A stretch of DNA of 64,000 nucleotides from Paenibacillus nuruki (GTDB taxonomy: Bacteria; Bacillota; Bacilli; Paenibacillales; Paenibacillaceae). Under the pieces are notes generated by a model, which saw only the letters and a list, made by a program, of their open reading frames with translations, was not told the origin of the DNA and ran no database searches. A program made the position numbers and the translations under genes. The stretch is from assembly GCF_001721045.1 (NCBI RefSeq), contig NZ_MDER01000086.1, positions 372,001 to 436,000 of the forward strand, in the 5' to 3' direction. Within the stretch, counting starts at the first letter, position 1; every line of letters begins with the position of its first letter. Below, piece by piece: positions 35,044 to 44,573 of the stretch.

Positions 35044-36519
35044 TTATTGCCCCTTCTGTACTTGCAACACATCGCCATTCATTAGACGATCGGCACCGCT
35101 GCTGACAATCTGATCACCCACTTGTAGACCAGACTTGATCTCATACTGATTATTGTATAATTCACCAATTTGAACGGTTTTTTTAACTGCTTTTCCTTTT
35201 TGATTCACAAATACATAAGGATTGTTCGAGGTACTGATCACAGCCGAAGCAGGTACAGCAATGCCTGTTCGTCCTGTAGCTTGTTGTGAAGCTTTAACCA
35301 CTTGCCCGGGTTTCCAATCTTGCTGTGGATTAGCAATGACCACTTCTGCATTGATTGAACCAGTATTTTTGTTGGTAGCTGGATATAATTTTTTGACTGT
35401 TCCTGTACGAACTTGATCATACAGATTGATACTGATCTTTTGACCGACTTTCCAATTTTTCAATTCTTGATCTGCAATCGGTAGCAATACTTTAAGCTGA
35501 TTCACTTTACCGATTGTAAATACAGGAGTTCCTGCTGAGATGGTCTGTCCGCTTGAGATATCTTTCTCCAAAATCACACCACTTACAGAAGATTTCAATG
35601 TCGTTCTGGATAAACTAAGCGCTGCTTCTTTTTGAGCGACAATCGCTTGTTGATAGCTTGCTTGTGCTTGTTCTACACCTGCTTGTGCTTGTGCAATCGC
35701 GGCTTGTGCTTGCTCCACTTCTGCATTTGCTTGTTGTATACCTGTTTCAGCAGATTGCACGCCAGCTTGAGCTTCTTTAACTGCTGATGCTGCACTTGCA
35801 CGGTCAGATGCACTTGCTCCTTCTTGTAAAAGAGATAGTTGTTGCTTCGCATCATTCAGACTTTGCTCAGCGACTTCTACCGCTGTCTGTGCTTGCTCAT
35901 ACTCTTGCTTAGTTAATAGCCCATTTTGATACAAAGTAGAAGCTCGATCCGCTTCAATTTTGTTTTGATTATATGTCGTCTGTGCCTTGTTAACAGCATT
36001 AATAGCTTGATTCTTTTGTTGTGAACGTGCACCATCGGTGACTCCACGCTCTGCTGCACGAGCACTTTCTACTTTAGCATTTGCTGCGGCTACACCTGCG
36101 GCTGCCGATTGCTTCGAAGCCTGTGCTTTGCTTAGCCCACCTTGAGCACTTTTCAATGTTGCTTGTGCACTAGAGATACCGGCTTGTGCTTGCTGAGCGG
36201 CTTGCGCTGCATCGCTTATTTTTAATTGAAGATCAGCAGGATCTAGATTAGCAAGTAGCTCTCCTTGCTTCACGGTATCCCCTACACTGCCACGAACGTC
36301 TTCTACCGTTCCATTAATTTCAAAAGACACTGGATATTCATCTGATGCTGCTAATGTTCCTGATAGATCATAGGTAGTATCTAAAGCTACTTTTTTGACA
36401 GTGGTTAACTCCACATTTGCTTGCTCGGCACTTTGCGCTTGACTATCTGCTGTAGAACAAGCGCTCAAAATAGTCATCATTAAGACGATGCACAAAGCAG
36501 ATAAACTGCGTATTTTCAT
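35044..36519 (-). CDS. Efflux adaptor lipoprotein with long coiled coil (HlyD/MFP family)
   Basis: The start at 36519 is set by AAGGAG and by the lipoprotein signal MKIRSLSALCIVLMMTILSAC (Cys21). The 491-residue chain has a lipoyl half (YPVSFEINGTVEDVRGSVGDTVKQGELLANLD), an unusually long Ala/Gln-rich helical hairpin from about 95 to 310 (QAGISSAQATLKSAQGGLSK, KEAQAGVQSAETGIQQANAE), the second lipoyl half (SGVILEKDISSGQTISAGTPVF) and beta-barrel and membrane-proximal domains. It anchors on the outer face of the membrane beside the RND pump. The gene sits between tetR and the pump, 31 bases after the former. Confidence 0.88.
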   Translation of the reverse strand: MKIRSLSALCIVLMMTILSACSTADSQAQSAEQANVELTTVKKVALDTTYDLSGTLAASDEYPVSFEINGTVEDVRGSVGDTVKQGELLANLDPADLQLKISDAAQAAQQAQAGISSAQATLKSAQGGLSKAQASKQSAAAGVAAANAKVESARAAERGVTDGARSQQKNQAINAVNKAQTTYNQNKIEADRASTLYQNGLLTKQEYEQAQTAVEVAEQSLNDAKQQLSLLQEGASASDRASAASAVKEAQAGVQSAETGIQQANAEVEQAQAAIAQAQAGVEQAQASYQQAIVAQKEAALSLSRTTLKSSVSGVILEKDISSGQTISAGTPVFTIGKVNQLKVLLPIADQELKNWKVGQKISINLYDQVRTGTVKKLYPATNKNTGSINAEVVIANPQQDWKPGQVVKASQQATGRTGIAVPASAVISTSNNPYVFVNQKGKAVKKTVQIGELYNNQYEIKSGLQVGDQIVSSGADRLMNGDVLQVQKGQ

Positions 36520-36550
36520 TCTAATCTGCTCCTTATCATTCCAAAAATAG

Positions 36551-37219
36551 TTATAAAATAAATCGTTTAATCTGTTCCAACACTTCATCTGCTGACAACG
36601 GATCACCAAACTTTTCCCATTCAAATACCAATGCTTCATACATGCGGCACAACAGAAAAGCAGTTAATAATTTATCCGGTACTTGAATCAAATTCTCTTG
36701 TTCCGCTTTTTCCAAGCGACTGGCGATAAAATGAACGGTCTCACAATTGATCTCTGCCAGTGCGTTCTTAGAAGCTTCTGTCGAATATTCAACAGCTTCT
36801 TGCTCGAGTTTATTTAATAATTCATGATCTTTACGGAACTGCATACACCCCTGTATTGTATGATGAAGCTTTTCATGAATCGTTCCTTCTATAGCCATAT
36901 TGTCATCAATCGTTTGAGCCAGATCATCATTCACATTATGAATGATCGCTTTTAAAATATCTTCTTTGGTCTCAAAAAAGAGGTAGATTGCACCTTTGCT
37001 AATGCCTGCTGTTTTAGCAATATGCTCCACAGTCGTTCCTTTATAACCAAACAAAGAAAACACCTGTTTAGCTGCATTTAAAATTTTCAAACGTCGTTCG
37101 TCTACATATATTTCTTCCATCATGATATCCTCCAGTGATCCAAAAATGAATAGCGTCAACATTTGTTCTAAAGAAGACTCTTCTTCCAAATGGTGGTTCT
37201 GGTTTAGTATATCATTCAT
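36551..37219 (-). CDS. TetR-family repressor of the efflux operon
   Basis: TetR-type regulator. The DNA-binding domain is DERRLKILNAAKQVFSLFGYKG ... VEHIAKTAGISKGAIYLFFETKEDIL, and the rest is an all-helical ligand/dimer domain. Two in-frame starts have strong ribosome sites: ATG 37219 (GGAGG eight bases upstream) gives 222 residues with a 32-residue acidic extension before the usual N-terminus; ATG 37123 or 37120 (GGAGG) gives about 190, the normal family length. The promoter lies upstream of both, so both products are possible. It probably binds the palindrome at 37234-37264 and represses itself, the adaptor and the pump. Confidence 0.85.
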   Translation of the reverse strand: MNDILNQNHHLEEESSLEQMLTLFIFGSLEDIMMEEIYVDERRLKILNAAKQVFSLFGYKGTTVEHIAKTAGISKGAIYLFFETKEDILKAIIHNVNDDLAQTIDDNMAIEGTIHEKLHHTIQGCMQFRKDHELLNKLEQEAVEYSTEASKNALAEINCETVHFIASRLEKAEQENLIQVPDKLLTAFLLCRMYEALVFEWEKFGDPLSADEVLEQIKRFIL

Positions 37220-37233
37220 TCGCTCTACCTCCA

Positions 37234-37294
37234 TGACCAAAAAACCAATTTAGTTTTCTGGTCAAATCATATTACGAATTTAAATGAATGTCAA
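37234..37294 (-). promoter_or_regulatory. Promoter and TetR-type operator of the efflux operon
   Basis: On the minus strand: TTGACA (37294-37289), 17 bases, TATGAT (37271-37266), a near-ideal vegetative promoter. Directly downstream, TGACCAAAAAAC and GTTTTCTGGTCA (37234-37264) form 12-bp arms (one mismatch) around 7 bases, covering the transcription start. This is the layout of an autorepressing TetR operator. Confidence 0.8.
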
Positions 37295-37419
37295 ATAGAA
37301 ATATGTGTTTTTTCGACATTTTTTTATTGTTCCTAATCTTTTTTTCATATATGATATGGAAAACTTTATAATGTATTTATTCTATTTCCTACATTTGAGA
37401 ATATTAAGGGATGTTGCTG

Positions 37420-39048
37420 ATGAATCATTATCTTCTGGTATGGAGTACGCCTGATCTATGGAATCCGATATGGATCGTTATTGGAATTGGTATTGTTTTT
37501 GCATTGATTACTATAGGGGTCTATGCAGTTAGAGGTCTGCGAAAGCTGTATCGTTTGATACAGGTACAATTACAAGCGAGCCACAATCTCAGCTTACATC
37601 GAGAAGTACAGCAACAATTGGATCATATTCGTAAGTCAGAACATAATTATGATCAATTAGTACGCTTGAATATGTTAATCGCTCAGACTGCGGATCATTT
37701 GCTGTTGGCGAGAATACATATTTTGCGCGCGGAAGTCTATGAGAATATGAAGCAACCTGCTTTGGCGATTAAAGATTATCAACAAGCGATTCAGTATCAT
37801 CCTGAAAATGATATTCCGTATTTTGGACGGGCATTGTTATATGAACAAGATCAACGCTTAGATCTGGCTTTACGTAGTTACCATCAAGCGATCGATCGTT
37901 ATCCTAAGCATATCGATGCGTATTATCATTGTTGTCAGATTTATTTTGTACAGAAAGACCTTTATCGCTCACTTGAATATGCGAATACGATTGTTGAGCT
38001 TCAACCCGATGCCAATGCGTATTATAATCGAGGGGTCGCCTATGCCCGAGTGGATAACTATACGCAAGCAGTTGCTGACTATGAACAGGCAATCGAATTG
38101 GATGCCAATTATGCGAATGCTTATGTGAATCTAGGAATCTACTATGGCAAAATAGAGGATACCCAGCGAGCGTTAGAGTATTACCAATTAGCAAGCGAAT
38201 GTGGCGATTATAATATCGATATGCACTACAATCGGGCGCTATTGTACATCGATTTGCAAGAGTATGCGCTGGCACTGGAAGATTTGAATACGTATATTGC
38301 TTTAGAAAGCGGTTATGGTGATGCGTACTACAATCGAGGTTGGATTCATAATGAAGTGTATGATCGTGCTGATCTGGCTTTTGAAGATTACACACGCTCT
38401 ATAGAGCTACAACCGAATCAAGCACGAGCTTACAACAATAGAGGATTGATCTATCTTCATCGTCAACAATATGATTTAGCGATTCAAGATTATAATATGG
38501 CTATTACGTTCTATCCTAATACATCTAAATATTATGTAAGTCGTGGCTGGGCTTATCAATGCAAGCAAGAAGACGAGCTGGCTTTACACGATTATGCGAG
38601 AGCGATAGAACTAGATGAACACAATAAGCAAGCTTATATTAATCGAATTGCGCTGTACAAAGCCAAAGGATACCGTTCATGGGTGATTCATGATTATCAT
38701 CGCTTAATGGAGATTGAACCTGATGCAGTCTGGATTTATTTTGAGTGTAGTTGGTATTGTTTAGACAATAAAGATTACGAATTAACTATTCAGTACCTAG
38801 ATCAAGCAATCTCTATTGATCCCACCCATGCTTTATCGTATAATAACCGCGGTTTTGCTTATCAAAGACTCAAAGATTATGAAGCGGCTCTAGCGGATTA
38901 CAGCAAAGCAATAGAATGTGATCCTACGACAAGTGCATTGTATTATCGCAATCGTTTTTATATCTACGACTTTTTAGGAGAAACTGAAAAAGCCAAGCAA
39001 GATTGGGATATGGCTGATCAGATTGAACAGCATTTGCATTTGGTCTGA
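37420..39048 (+). CDS. Membrane-anchored tetratricopeptide-repeat protein
   Basis: About 542 residues: one N-terminal membrane helix (IWIVIGIGIVFALITIGVYAV), a short coiled segment and then about eleven TPR units of 34 residues with the W/Y-G-Y-A/P pattern (ANAYYNRGVAYARVDNYTQA, QARAYNNRGLIYLHRQQYDL, ALSYNNRGFAYQRLKDYEAA). The large cytoplasmic or outward TPR solenoid is a protein-binding scaffold; the partner is unknown. ATG 37420 is preferred, with AAGGG nine bases upstream; the ATG at 37411 abuts that site. It is divergent from tetR and ends at a strong terminator. Confidence 0.82.
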   Translation: MNHYLLVWSTPDLWNPIWIVIGIGIVFALITIGVYAVRGLRKLYRLIQVQLQASHNLSLHREVQQQLDHIRKSEHNYDQLVRLNMLIAQTADHLLLARIHILRAEVYENMKQPALAIKDYQQAIQYHPENDIPYFGRALLYEQDQRLDLALRSYHQAIDRYPKHIDAYYHCCQIYFVQKDLYRSLEYANTIVELQPDANAYYNRGVAYARVDNYTQAVADYEQAIELDANYANAYVNLGIYYGKIEDTQRALEYYQLASECGDYNIDMHYNRALLYIDLQEYALALEDLNTYIALESGYGDAYYNRGWIHNEVYDRADLAFEDYTRSIELQPNQARAYNNRGLIYLHRQQYDLAIQDYNMAITFYPNTSKYYVSRGWAYQCKQEDELALHDYARAIELDEHNKQAYINRIALYKAKGYRSWVIHDYHRLMEIEPDAVWIYFECSWYCLDNKDYELTIQYLDQAISIDPTHALSYNNRGFAYQRLKDYEAALADYSKAIECDPTTSALYYRNRFYIYDFLGETEKAKQDWDMADQIEQHLHLV

Positions 39049-39143
39049 TCTCAGTTGATTGCAATTTCTCTGTATCATGTATTACGGAAGACCTATGATG
39101 TAATACACTTTACAAATGTAGATACTGTTTCTGTGAGAACAGC

Positions 39144-39182
39144 AAAAAGCGTCGAGCCTATACAGCACTCGACGCTTTTTTG
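39144..39182 (+). terminator. Intrinsic terminator (bidirectional in form)
   Basis: AAAAAGCGTCGAG pairs with CTCGACGCTTTTTT around an 11-base loop, between the TPR gene and the convergent arabinanase gene. Confidence 0.88.
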
Positions 39183-39256
39183 CTATTTGATTTTTATGAC
39201 TACCTTTGGATTGGTACATGATTAGTCTGTCATTCTATTTGTGATTCACGAGTGAT

Positions 39257-41641
39257 TTATTTTGCTAACGCTTGAACTTCTGCTTCGCTTAACGCTTTGT
39301 TATAAATTTGTACTGTATCTAGGGCACCTTTGAAATACGCATCTGCTGCAAAGCGACTTTTGCCTAAATATGCTTCACGAGTCATGAGATCACTCGGATT
39401 AAAAGTCATCTTTTCATTGGTTGCAGACAACTTCCCATTCACATACAATTTGCCTGTTTTTCCTTCAATAGTGACTGCTACATGTACCCATTCATTTAAA
39501 GGAAGCGGTGTGGAAGTGATTAGATTTTGATCCGTATTTTGCTGATGGATCGTAAACTGCATCCCTGTTCCTTGAGAAGGCGTCAAAAACATAAAGCTAT
39601 TCATCCCATCCCCAAAGTCTAAAATACGTTGCCACGGCGCCCCACCTTGCCATTTCACCCAACCGGCAAATGTAAAGTCTTGTCCATCGGTAACGGTTCC
39701 TGGCAATTGTACATAACCGTCAGCACCATTCAGCTCTACTGCTCCACCTTGCTTACCTGCTGTTGTCCAAGTCGCTCCATGAAGTGTACCGTCATAATGA
39801 TTGTACGTATTATCTTGTACAGTTGTACCGGACGTCTGATCAAAGTGATATTCACCTAATAATGGGCCACGTCCTTGTTCTAACACAGTCACTTTAAAAT
39901 TTTTATTCTTTTTGGCATCGCCTTTGGTGATCGTTGCAATCATCGTGACTTTGGCATTACCTGTTCCTGCTTCAGGACGTGTCACGACTCCTTTGTCGGA
40001 GATGATGTTTGGCTTGGATGATTTCCATGTGATTTGCGTGTCATGCGTACCTTTAGCAGGTAGATCAAGGTTATAGAACACACTGCTAATATCGCCCAGA
40101 TCAAGATCTTTATCCACAGCAGATACGAATTGCTTGTCTTTTCTGGGTTGCATCTGGCTACCCCACACACCTACACCACTTTCTGATAGCGCTGTTAGGG
40201 TTAGCGTAGTCTCACCTGATTGTGGGTTCGTCTCATGTAAGAAGACACCATCATATTGCACATTGCCTATCTTAATCTGTACATCATGATCGCCCTGTAA
40301 TGTCCATGTGCCTTGTACAGCTCCTGTAATCTGACCATCGGCTTGCAGTTGCACAGTCACTGATGAATGGACATTCGCACTGATTTCTTTATCCTGCGTG
40401 ATCCACTGGTACTCACCCGCGATATCTTTGGCTTGAACGGTTGAAGTAGGATCAGCTTCTCCTGCATAACGATAAGGAGCCACAACCGGCCATCCCTGAT
40501 CATTCATAAACATTTCATGTACACGTACTTCATGCTCTTCCCCACGATCGACAAACCGCGAATGGAAAATCAGAAAATACTTGCCTGTTTTTTCATCATA
40601 ATAGGCTGAATTATGCCCGGGTGACACCGCATTAGCTCCGATACCTTCACCTGCATCACCAATCGCACGTTCAAAATTGTAATTCCCCATAATTTTCACA
40701 CCATACGGAGCAATCGAAGCATCATCGAATAGTGGCTTGGCTGGATCGGCTTGGACATTGGTCATATCGTTACCTTGTGCATCGTAGAAAGGACCATCCG
40801 GATTGTGCGACCGAGCTATACGCACATTGTATCCTCCGAATGAATCCAGTCCACCGAAAGATAAGAACAGGTAGTAATAATCGGTTTCAGGGCTATACAA
40901 CATATAAGGCCCTTCAATACGACTGTGATTGCCACCGATTAACTTTTTACCATAACCTTGATCTGGAAGAGGCTTACCACTCACAGGGTCTAATTGCAGA
41001 ATAAAGATACCGCCAGAGTAAGATCCGTACACCATCCATAACTTGCCTTCTTTATCGAAAAAGGTATCGGGATCAACCGCATTTGGATCTTTGGTAGCAT
41101 CATAGATCGTACCCCCTTCTCCAACTTCGCCCCACATCCCTGATTTGAGGAAAATACCTTGATCTTTATAAGGCCCTTCGATATTATCAGAGACCGCTAC
41201 TCCTAATGCCGAACGAGGAGAATCTCCTTTACAAGCGTTGTAGTACATATAAAATTTGCCATCTGCTAACTGGATCACATCTGCTGCCCAAAGGGTATCT
41301 GACTGTGCCCAATCGAATGTTTCTTTAAGCTCTTCTTTCACATTGGGAATCAGCGGATTACCATTGGCGACACCAGAAGAGATCATTTGCCAGTTCATGA
41401 GATCACTAGACTTGGCAGATGCTAAATGAGAACCAAAAATATAAAATTCATCGCCGACACGAATCACAGACGGATCATGCACAGAAGCTTCCTGATATGT
41501 AGGGGCTTGATTGCTTGTAGATACAGATTCAGACGCTGATAATGTATTGCCATTATCACTTGCCCATGCTGGCCCTACCGGTAAAAGTAATGCAGCTGTT
41601 AATGCCAGCAGACTTGTTTTGGTCCACATGTGTTTTGTCAT
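39257..41641 (-). CDS. Secreted GH43 endo-arabinanase with C-terminal LamG domain
   Basis: A 794-residue exported enzyme. Signal peptide MTKHMWTKTSLLALTAALLL with cleavage after AWA27. The five-bladed GH43 domain (about 50-390) shows D56 (VHDPSVI), D190 (VDPDTFF) and E243 (RIEGPYM), the usual base, pKa modulator and acid. A small beta domain like that behind the B. subtilis Abn2 propeller follows (IAGEYQWITQDKEISANVHS), then an Ig-like repeat (SVFYNLDLPAKGTHDTQITW) and a LamG/concanavalin-like module at the end (ATWTTAGKQGGAVELNGADG). It should cut alpha-1,5-arabinan of pectin outside the cell. AAAAGGAG lies 8 bases before ATG 41641. A cre-like site about 100 bases upstream suggests catabolite control. 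Confidence 0.9.
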   Translation of the reverse strand: MTKHMWTKTSLLALTAALLLPVGPAWASDNGNTLSASESVSTSNQAPTYQEASVHDPSVIRVGDEFYIFGSHLASAKSSDLMNWQMISSGVANGNPLIPNVKEELKETFDWAQSDTLWAADVIQLADGKFYMYYNACKGDSPRSALGVAVSDNIEGPYKDQGIFLKSGMWGEVGEGGTIYDATKDPNAVDPDTFFDKEGKLWMVYGSYSGGIFILQLDPVSGKPLPDQGYGKKLIGGNHSRIEGPYMLYSPETDYYYLFLSFGGLDSFGGYNVRIARSHNPDGPFYDAQGNDMTNVQADPAKPLFDDASIAPYGVKIMGNYNFERAIGDAGEGIGANAVSPGHNSAYYDEKTGKYFLIFHSRFVDRGEEHEVRVHEMFMNDQGWPVVAPYRYAGEADPTSTVQAKDIAGEYQWITQDKEISANVHSSVTVQLQADGQITGAVQGTWTLQGDHDVQIKIGNVQYDGVFLHETNPQSGETTLTLTALSESGVGVWGSQMQPRKDKQFVSAVDKDLDLGDISSVFYNLDLPAKGTHDTQITWKSSKPNIISDKGVVTRPEAGTGNAKVTMIATITKGDAKKNKNFKVTVLEQGRGPLLGEYHFDQTSGTTVQDNTYNHYDGTLHGATWTTAGKQGGAVELNGADGYVQLPGTVTDGQDFTFAGWVKWQGGAPWQRILDFGDGMNSFMFLTPSQGTGMQFTIHQQNTDQNLITSTPLPLNEWVHVAVTIEGKTGKLYVNGKLSATNEKMTFNPSDLMTREAYLGKSRFAADAYFKGALDTVQIYNKALSEAEVQALAK

Positions 41642-41739
41642 TAATGAGTCTCCTTTTGGATGCAAGATATTTAATCGTTAACACATTTATTATCTTTTAA
41701 AATATTTTATATCTAGTAATTCAATGTAATTTTTGTTTA

Positions 41740-41753
41740 TAAAAACGCTTACA
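41740..41753. promoter_or_regulatory. cre-like catabolite-control site
   Basis: TAAAAACGCTTACA matches the consensus TGWAANCGNTNWCA at all fixed positions except the second. It lies 99 bases upstream of the arabinanase start, where CcpA would be expected to act. Confidence 0.6.
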
Positions 41754-41865
41754 AACATAATATATAGCGTTTATAGGATTATTTCAAGCTAATTATTTAT
41801 TTATATGTAAATTAATTAATGTTTATATGAATTATATGAAGTGTAATCTTATAATTTGTTGCATA

Positions 41866-41903
41866 CAAAAAAACTCTATACCCTTTTCAAGGCATAGAGT
41901 TCT
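41866..41903 (-). terminator. Intrinsic terminator of the NlpC/P60 gene
   Basis: On the minus strand AACTCTATGCC pairs with GGTATAGAGTT, followed by seven T. Confidence 0.85.
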
Positions 41904-41930
41904 GATTAATCTTTGATTTTGAGCATCATT

Positions 41931-42974
41931 TTAATCAAGATATCTTCTAGCACCTGCAAATTCTTTAGCATAAGCGCTTGTGTTGATTGAAATGACTTCT
42001 ACCGTTTTACCTGCTTTTGGTGAATGCATCATTTGTCCATTCCCAATATACATGGAGACATGGTGCACACTACCTTTGCCATTTTTAGTTGCGAAGAACA
42101 TTAGATCGCCCGGTTGTAAATCATTCCAGCTTACTGCTGTACCTTCTTTGATCTGAGCTGAAGCATCACGAGGTAAGGATATACCATGATAACCGTACAC
42201 CGTCGATGTAAATCCAGAACAATCGAATCCATAGGCTGAGATACCTGCCCACAAGTAAGGCAATCCTAGAAATTGCTTACCTGTTGCTACCAGATCAGCA
42301 CCTGTTGGCTTAGGGATATCCTTCAATAATTCATATACCGCCACATCTGATTGCTTTATCCATGACTTACTTTCATCCGGTGTCCAGACTTGCACCCAGT
42401 TCCCTTCTTGAGCAATCACAGGAAAACGTGTATTAAAACTAACTTCAATACGCTTGGTGGTCTGATCGGCGTTGTATACAGGAGCTGTCTTAGCACTCAC
42501 TATCGCTATAGGGCACTGGCTATAATTGATAGTACTTAATGTGCTAACTTGCACTTTAGACAACCAGCCTGGATAACCATATTTGCTTTTGGGTGTCGAT
42601 TGTCCCACAACAGCAACTTGTGCCCAATCCCCTTTGACTTGTAACAAGCGTACTTCTTGTCCATACAAAGCTTGTGTTTCTGTTTTGCCAGTTAACCATC
42701 TACGCTGTGTAGTGGAAGACATCGATGACGTCCACTTTTTCATATCGACTGGACTTGATAACGAAGGGGCATCTAGTTTACGTTCTAATCCGGGCTGCTT
42801 CCATAAAGTCGCTACAGAGACATTAATATAATGTTTGCGTACTTTAGTATTGGTCGAGCAGATATCTGTGCTTGAAGTCGATGTAGAACTTGCGCCATAC
42901 ACTGCTGGCATGAATCCTATATATAGTAGTAACACGCTCAGTAACGACAAAGACCATGATTTTTTACTCATCAT
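41931..42974 (-). CDS. Secreted NlpC/P60 cell-wall endopeptidase with SH3-type repeats
   Basis: A 347-residue exported protein. Signal peptide about 1-27 (SWSLSLLSVLLLYIGFMPAVYGA), two or three SH3-like wall-binding segments (VSVATLWKQPGL, QEVRLLQVKGDWAQVAVVG, YPGWLSK and FPVIAQEGNWVQVWTPD) and a C-terminal NlpC/P60 domain with catalytic C252 (YGFDCSGFTS), H305 (VHHVSMYIGNGQMMHS) and polar partner H317. The order resembles YkfC-type gamma-D-glutamyl-diamino-acid endopeptidases that cut peptidoglycan stem peptides. AGGAG precedes the ATG. It is a single gene with its own terminator. Confidence 0.88.
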   Translation of the reverse strand: MMSKKSWSLSLLSVLLLYIGFMPAVYGASSTSTSSTDICSTNTKVRKHYINVSVATLWKQPGLERKLDAPSLSSPVDMKKWTSSMSSTTQRRWLTGKTETQALYGQEVRLLQVKGDWAQVAVVGQSTPKSKYGYPGWLSKVQVSTLSTINYSQCPIAIVSAKTAPVYNADQTTKRIEVSFNTRFPVIAQEGNWVQVWTPDESKSWIKQSDVAVYELLKDIPKPTGADLVATGKQFLGLPYLWAGISAYGFDCSGFTSTVYGYHGISLPRDASAQIKEGTAVSWNDLQPGDLMFFATKNGKGSVHHVSMYIGNGQMMHSPKAGKTVEVISINTSAYAKEFAGARRYLD

Positions 42975-43075
42975 TTAGCATATTCTCCTATGTTCTTCAA
43001 AGTGATGTTAGACTTTATCATAACATGCCTGTGGAGCATAGGAGTACCATTTCGGCTATATTTCTCGCTAGCTTT

Positions 43076-44374
43076 TTAGATATATTTAGGCAACCAATCT
43101 CCATGTGCTTCGATTAATTCATCACACAGTGCCACGATATCGTCAATTGATAACTCGGCAGCAGTATGAGGATCAAGCATAGCCGCATGATAAATATGTT
43201 CTTTTTTACCTGTGATCGCCGCTTCAATCGTCAACAATTGAGTATTGATACTTGTGCGATTCAACGCCGCTAATTGTGGAGGTAGATTGCCTGCATACGT
43301 TGGCGTTACACCTGAAGCATCGACCAGACAAGGCACTTCCACACAAGCTTCTGTTGGCAAATTCGGAATCAGACCAGTATTCATCACATTGGCTCCGATT
43401 TTGTAAGGTGTATTTGTTTCGATTGCTTCTAAAATATAAGAAGCGTATTCCATACTACGTGTATGCTGGATATGCTCACTCGCAAATAACTGTTCTTTCA
43501 TTTCATTCCATCCTTTGATCTGCTCTACACAACGACGCGGGTATTCGTCTAATGGAATATTGAACTTCTCGATCAATTCAGGATACTGACGCTTGATAAA
43601 ATACGGATGATATTCTGCATTATGCTCAGATGACTCGGTCACATAGTAGCCGAATCTTAACATCAACTCAAAACGTACCATATCATCGTGTTTGGTTTTT
43701 TGCTTTTCAGCGGCAAGACGTTTAATTTCAGGATAGAGATCGACACCATCTCGTGTCACTTCAAGTAACCATGCCATATGATTTATGCCTGCGATTTTCG
43801 CCTGAATACCCGTCTGGTCGATACCAAGCGCTTCAAATAAGTTCGGAATACATTGTTGTACACTATGGCATAATCCCACTGTCTGAATCCCACCATAGGT
43901 ATTCATCACATTGGTCAGTACCGCCATCGGATTGGTATAATTTAAAAATAAAGCATTCGGACAGACTTCACGCATATCTTTCGCAAATTCAAGCATCACC
44001 GGAATCGTACGCAAATTACGGAAGATCCCGCCTATGCCTAACGTATCTGCAATCGTTTGACGTAATCCGTATTTTTTAGGAATTTCAAAATCAGTGATCG
44101 TACATGGATCATATCCGCCAACTTGAATCGCATTAATCACATATTTAGCGCCACGTAGCGCTTCTTTACGGTCTTGATACGTCACAATTTCACATGTACT
44201 GCCTACGGTGTTTTTAATACTATTTAATAGATTTTCTGATTCTTGCAGACGGTTGAGATCGATATCATATAGAGCAAGTTCAAAGCCTTGCAAAGCTTCT
44301 GTTAACATCACATCACCCAAAACATTTTTGACAAATACAGTACTACCTGCGCCGATAAAAGTAATTTTATTCAT
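43076..44374 (-). CDS. melA: GH4 alpha-galactosidase MelA
   Basis: A 432-residue cytoplasmic GH4 enzyme, which uses NAD and Mn(II) in a redox-assisted mechanism. The Rossmann start is MNKITFIGAGSTVFVKN. Mn/substrate motifs are NYTNPMAV, VGLCHSVQQ and KIAGINHMAWLLEV; HNAEYHPYF is also characteristic of MelA rather than of 6-phospho-glucosidases. GGAGGG lies 8 bases before ATG 44374. It splits alpha-galactosides such as melibiose or raffinose after uptake; no transporter is adjacent. It is divergent from an AraC regulator that probably controls it. Confidence 0.92.
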   Translation of the reverse strand: MNKITFIGAGSTVFVKNVLGDVMLTEALQGFELALYDIDLNRLQESENLLNSIKNTVGSTCEIVTYQDRKEALRGAKYVINAIQVGGYDPCTITDFEIPKKYGLRQTIADTLGIGGIFRNLRTIPVMLEFAKDMREVCPNALFLNYTNPMAVLTNVMNTYGGIQTVGLCHSVQQCIPNLFEALGIDQTGIQAKIAGINHMAWLLEVTRDGVDLYPEIKRLAAEKQKTKHDDMVRFELMLRFGYYVTESSEHNAEYHPYFIKRQYPELIEKFNIPLDEYPRRCVEQIKGWNEMKEQLFASEHIQHTRSMEYASYILEAIETNTPYKIGANVMNTGLIPNLPTEACVEVPCLVDASGVTPTYAGNLPPQLAALNRTSINTQLLTIEAAITGKKEHIYHAAMLDPHTAAELSIDDIVALCDELIEAHGDWLPKYI

Positions 44375-44432
44375 GATTATTTCCCTCCATATGTAGATCT
44401 GATGAAGCGGCTTCAATACGATTAACTATAGA

Positions 44433-44446
44433 GGTAAGCGCTTTAT
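44433..44446. promoter_or_regulatory. Weak cre-like site before melA
   Basis: GGTAAGCGCTTTAT matches the core TAANCGNT of a cre site with three mismatches at the ends. It lies about 60 bases upstream of melA, in the region shared with the divergent AraC gene. Confidence 0.35.
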
Positions 44447-44573
44447 AAGAACATAGAGTAAAGTATCATAAACATGGTATAATCCCATTTTATCTTTTTA
44501 GTTATGAAGTCAATATGTACGATATACTAAAGATATATAGATAGCGATTGTGCTTTGGAAAGGAATCGATACG

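Noticed and set aside
37904-38395. A 163-codon minus-strand frame inside the TPR gene
   Set aside because: Antisense to clear TPR repeats, rich in His/Tyr/Leu from the repeat codons, without ribosome site.
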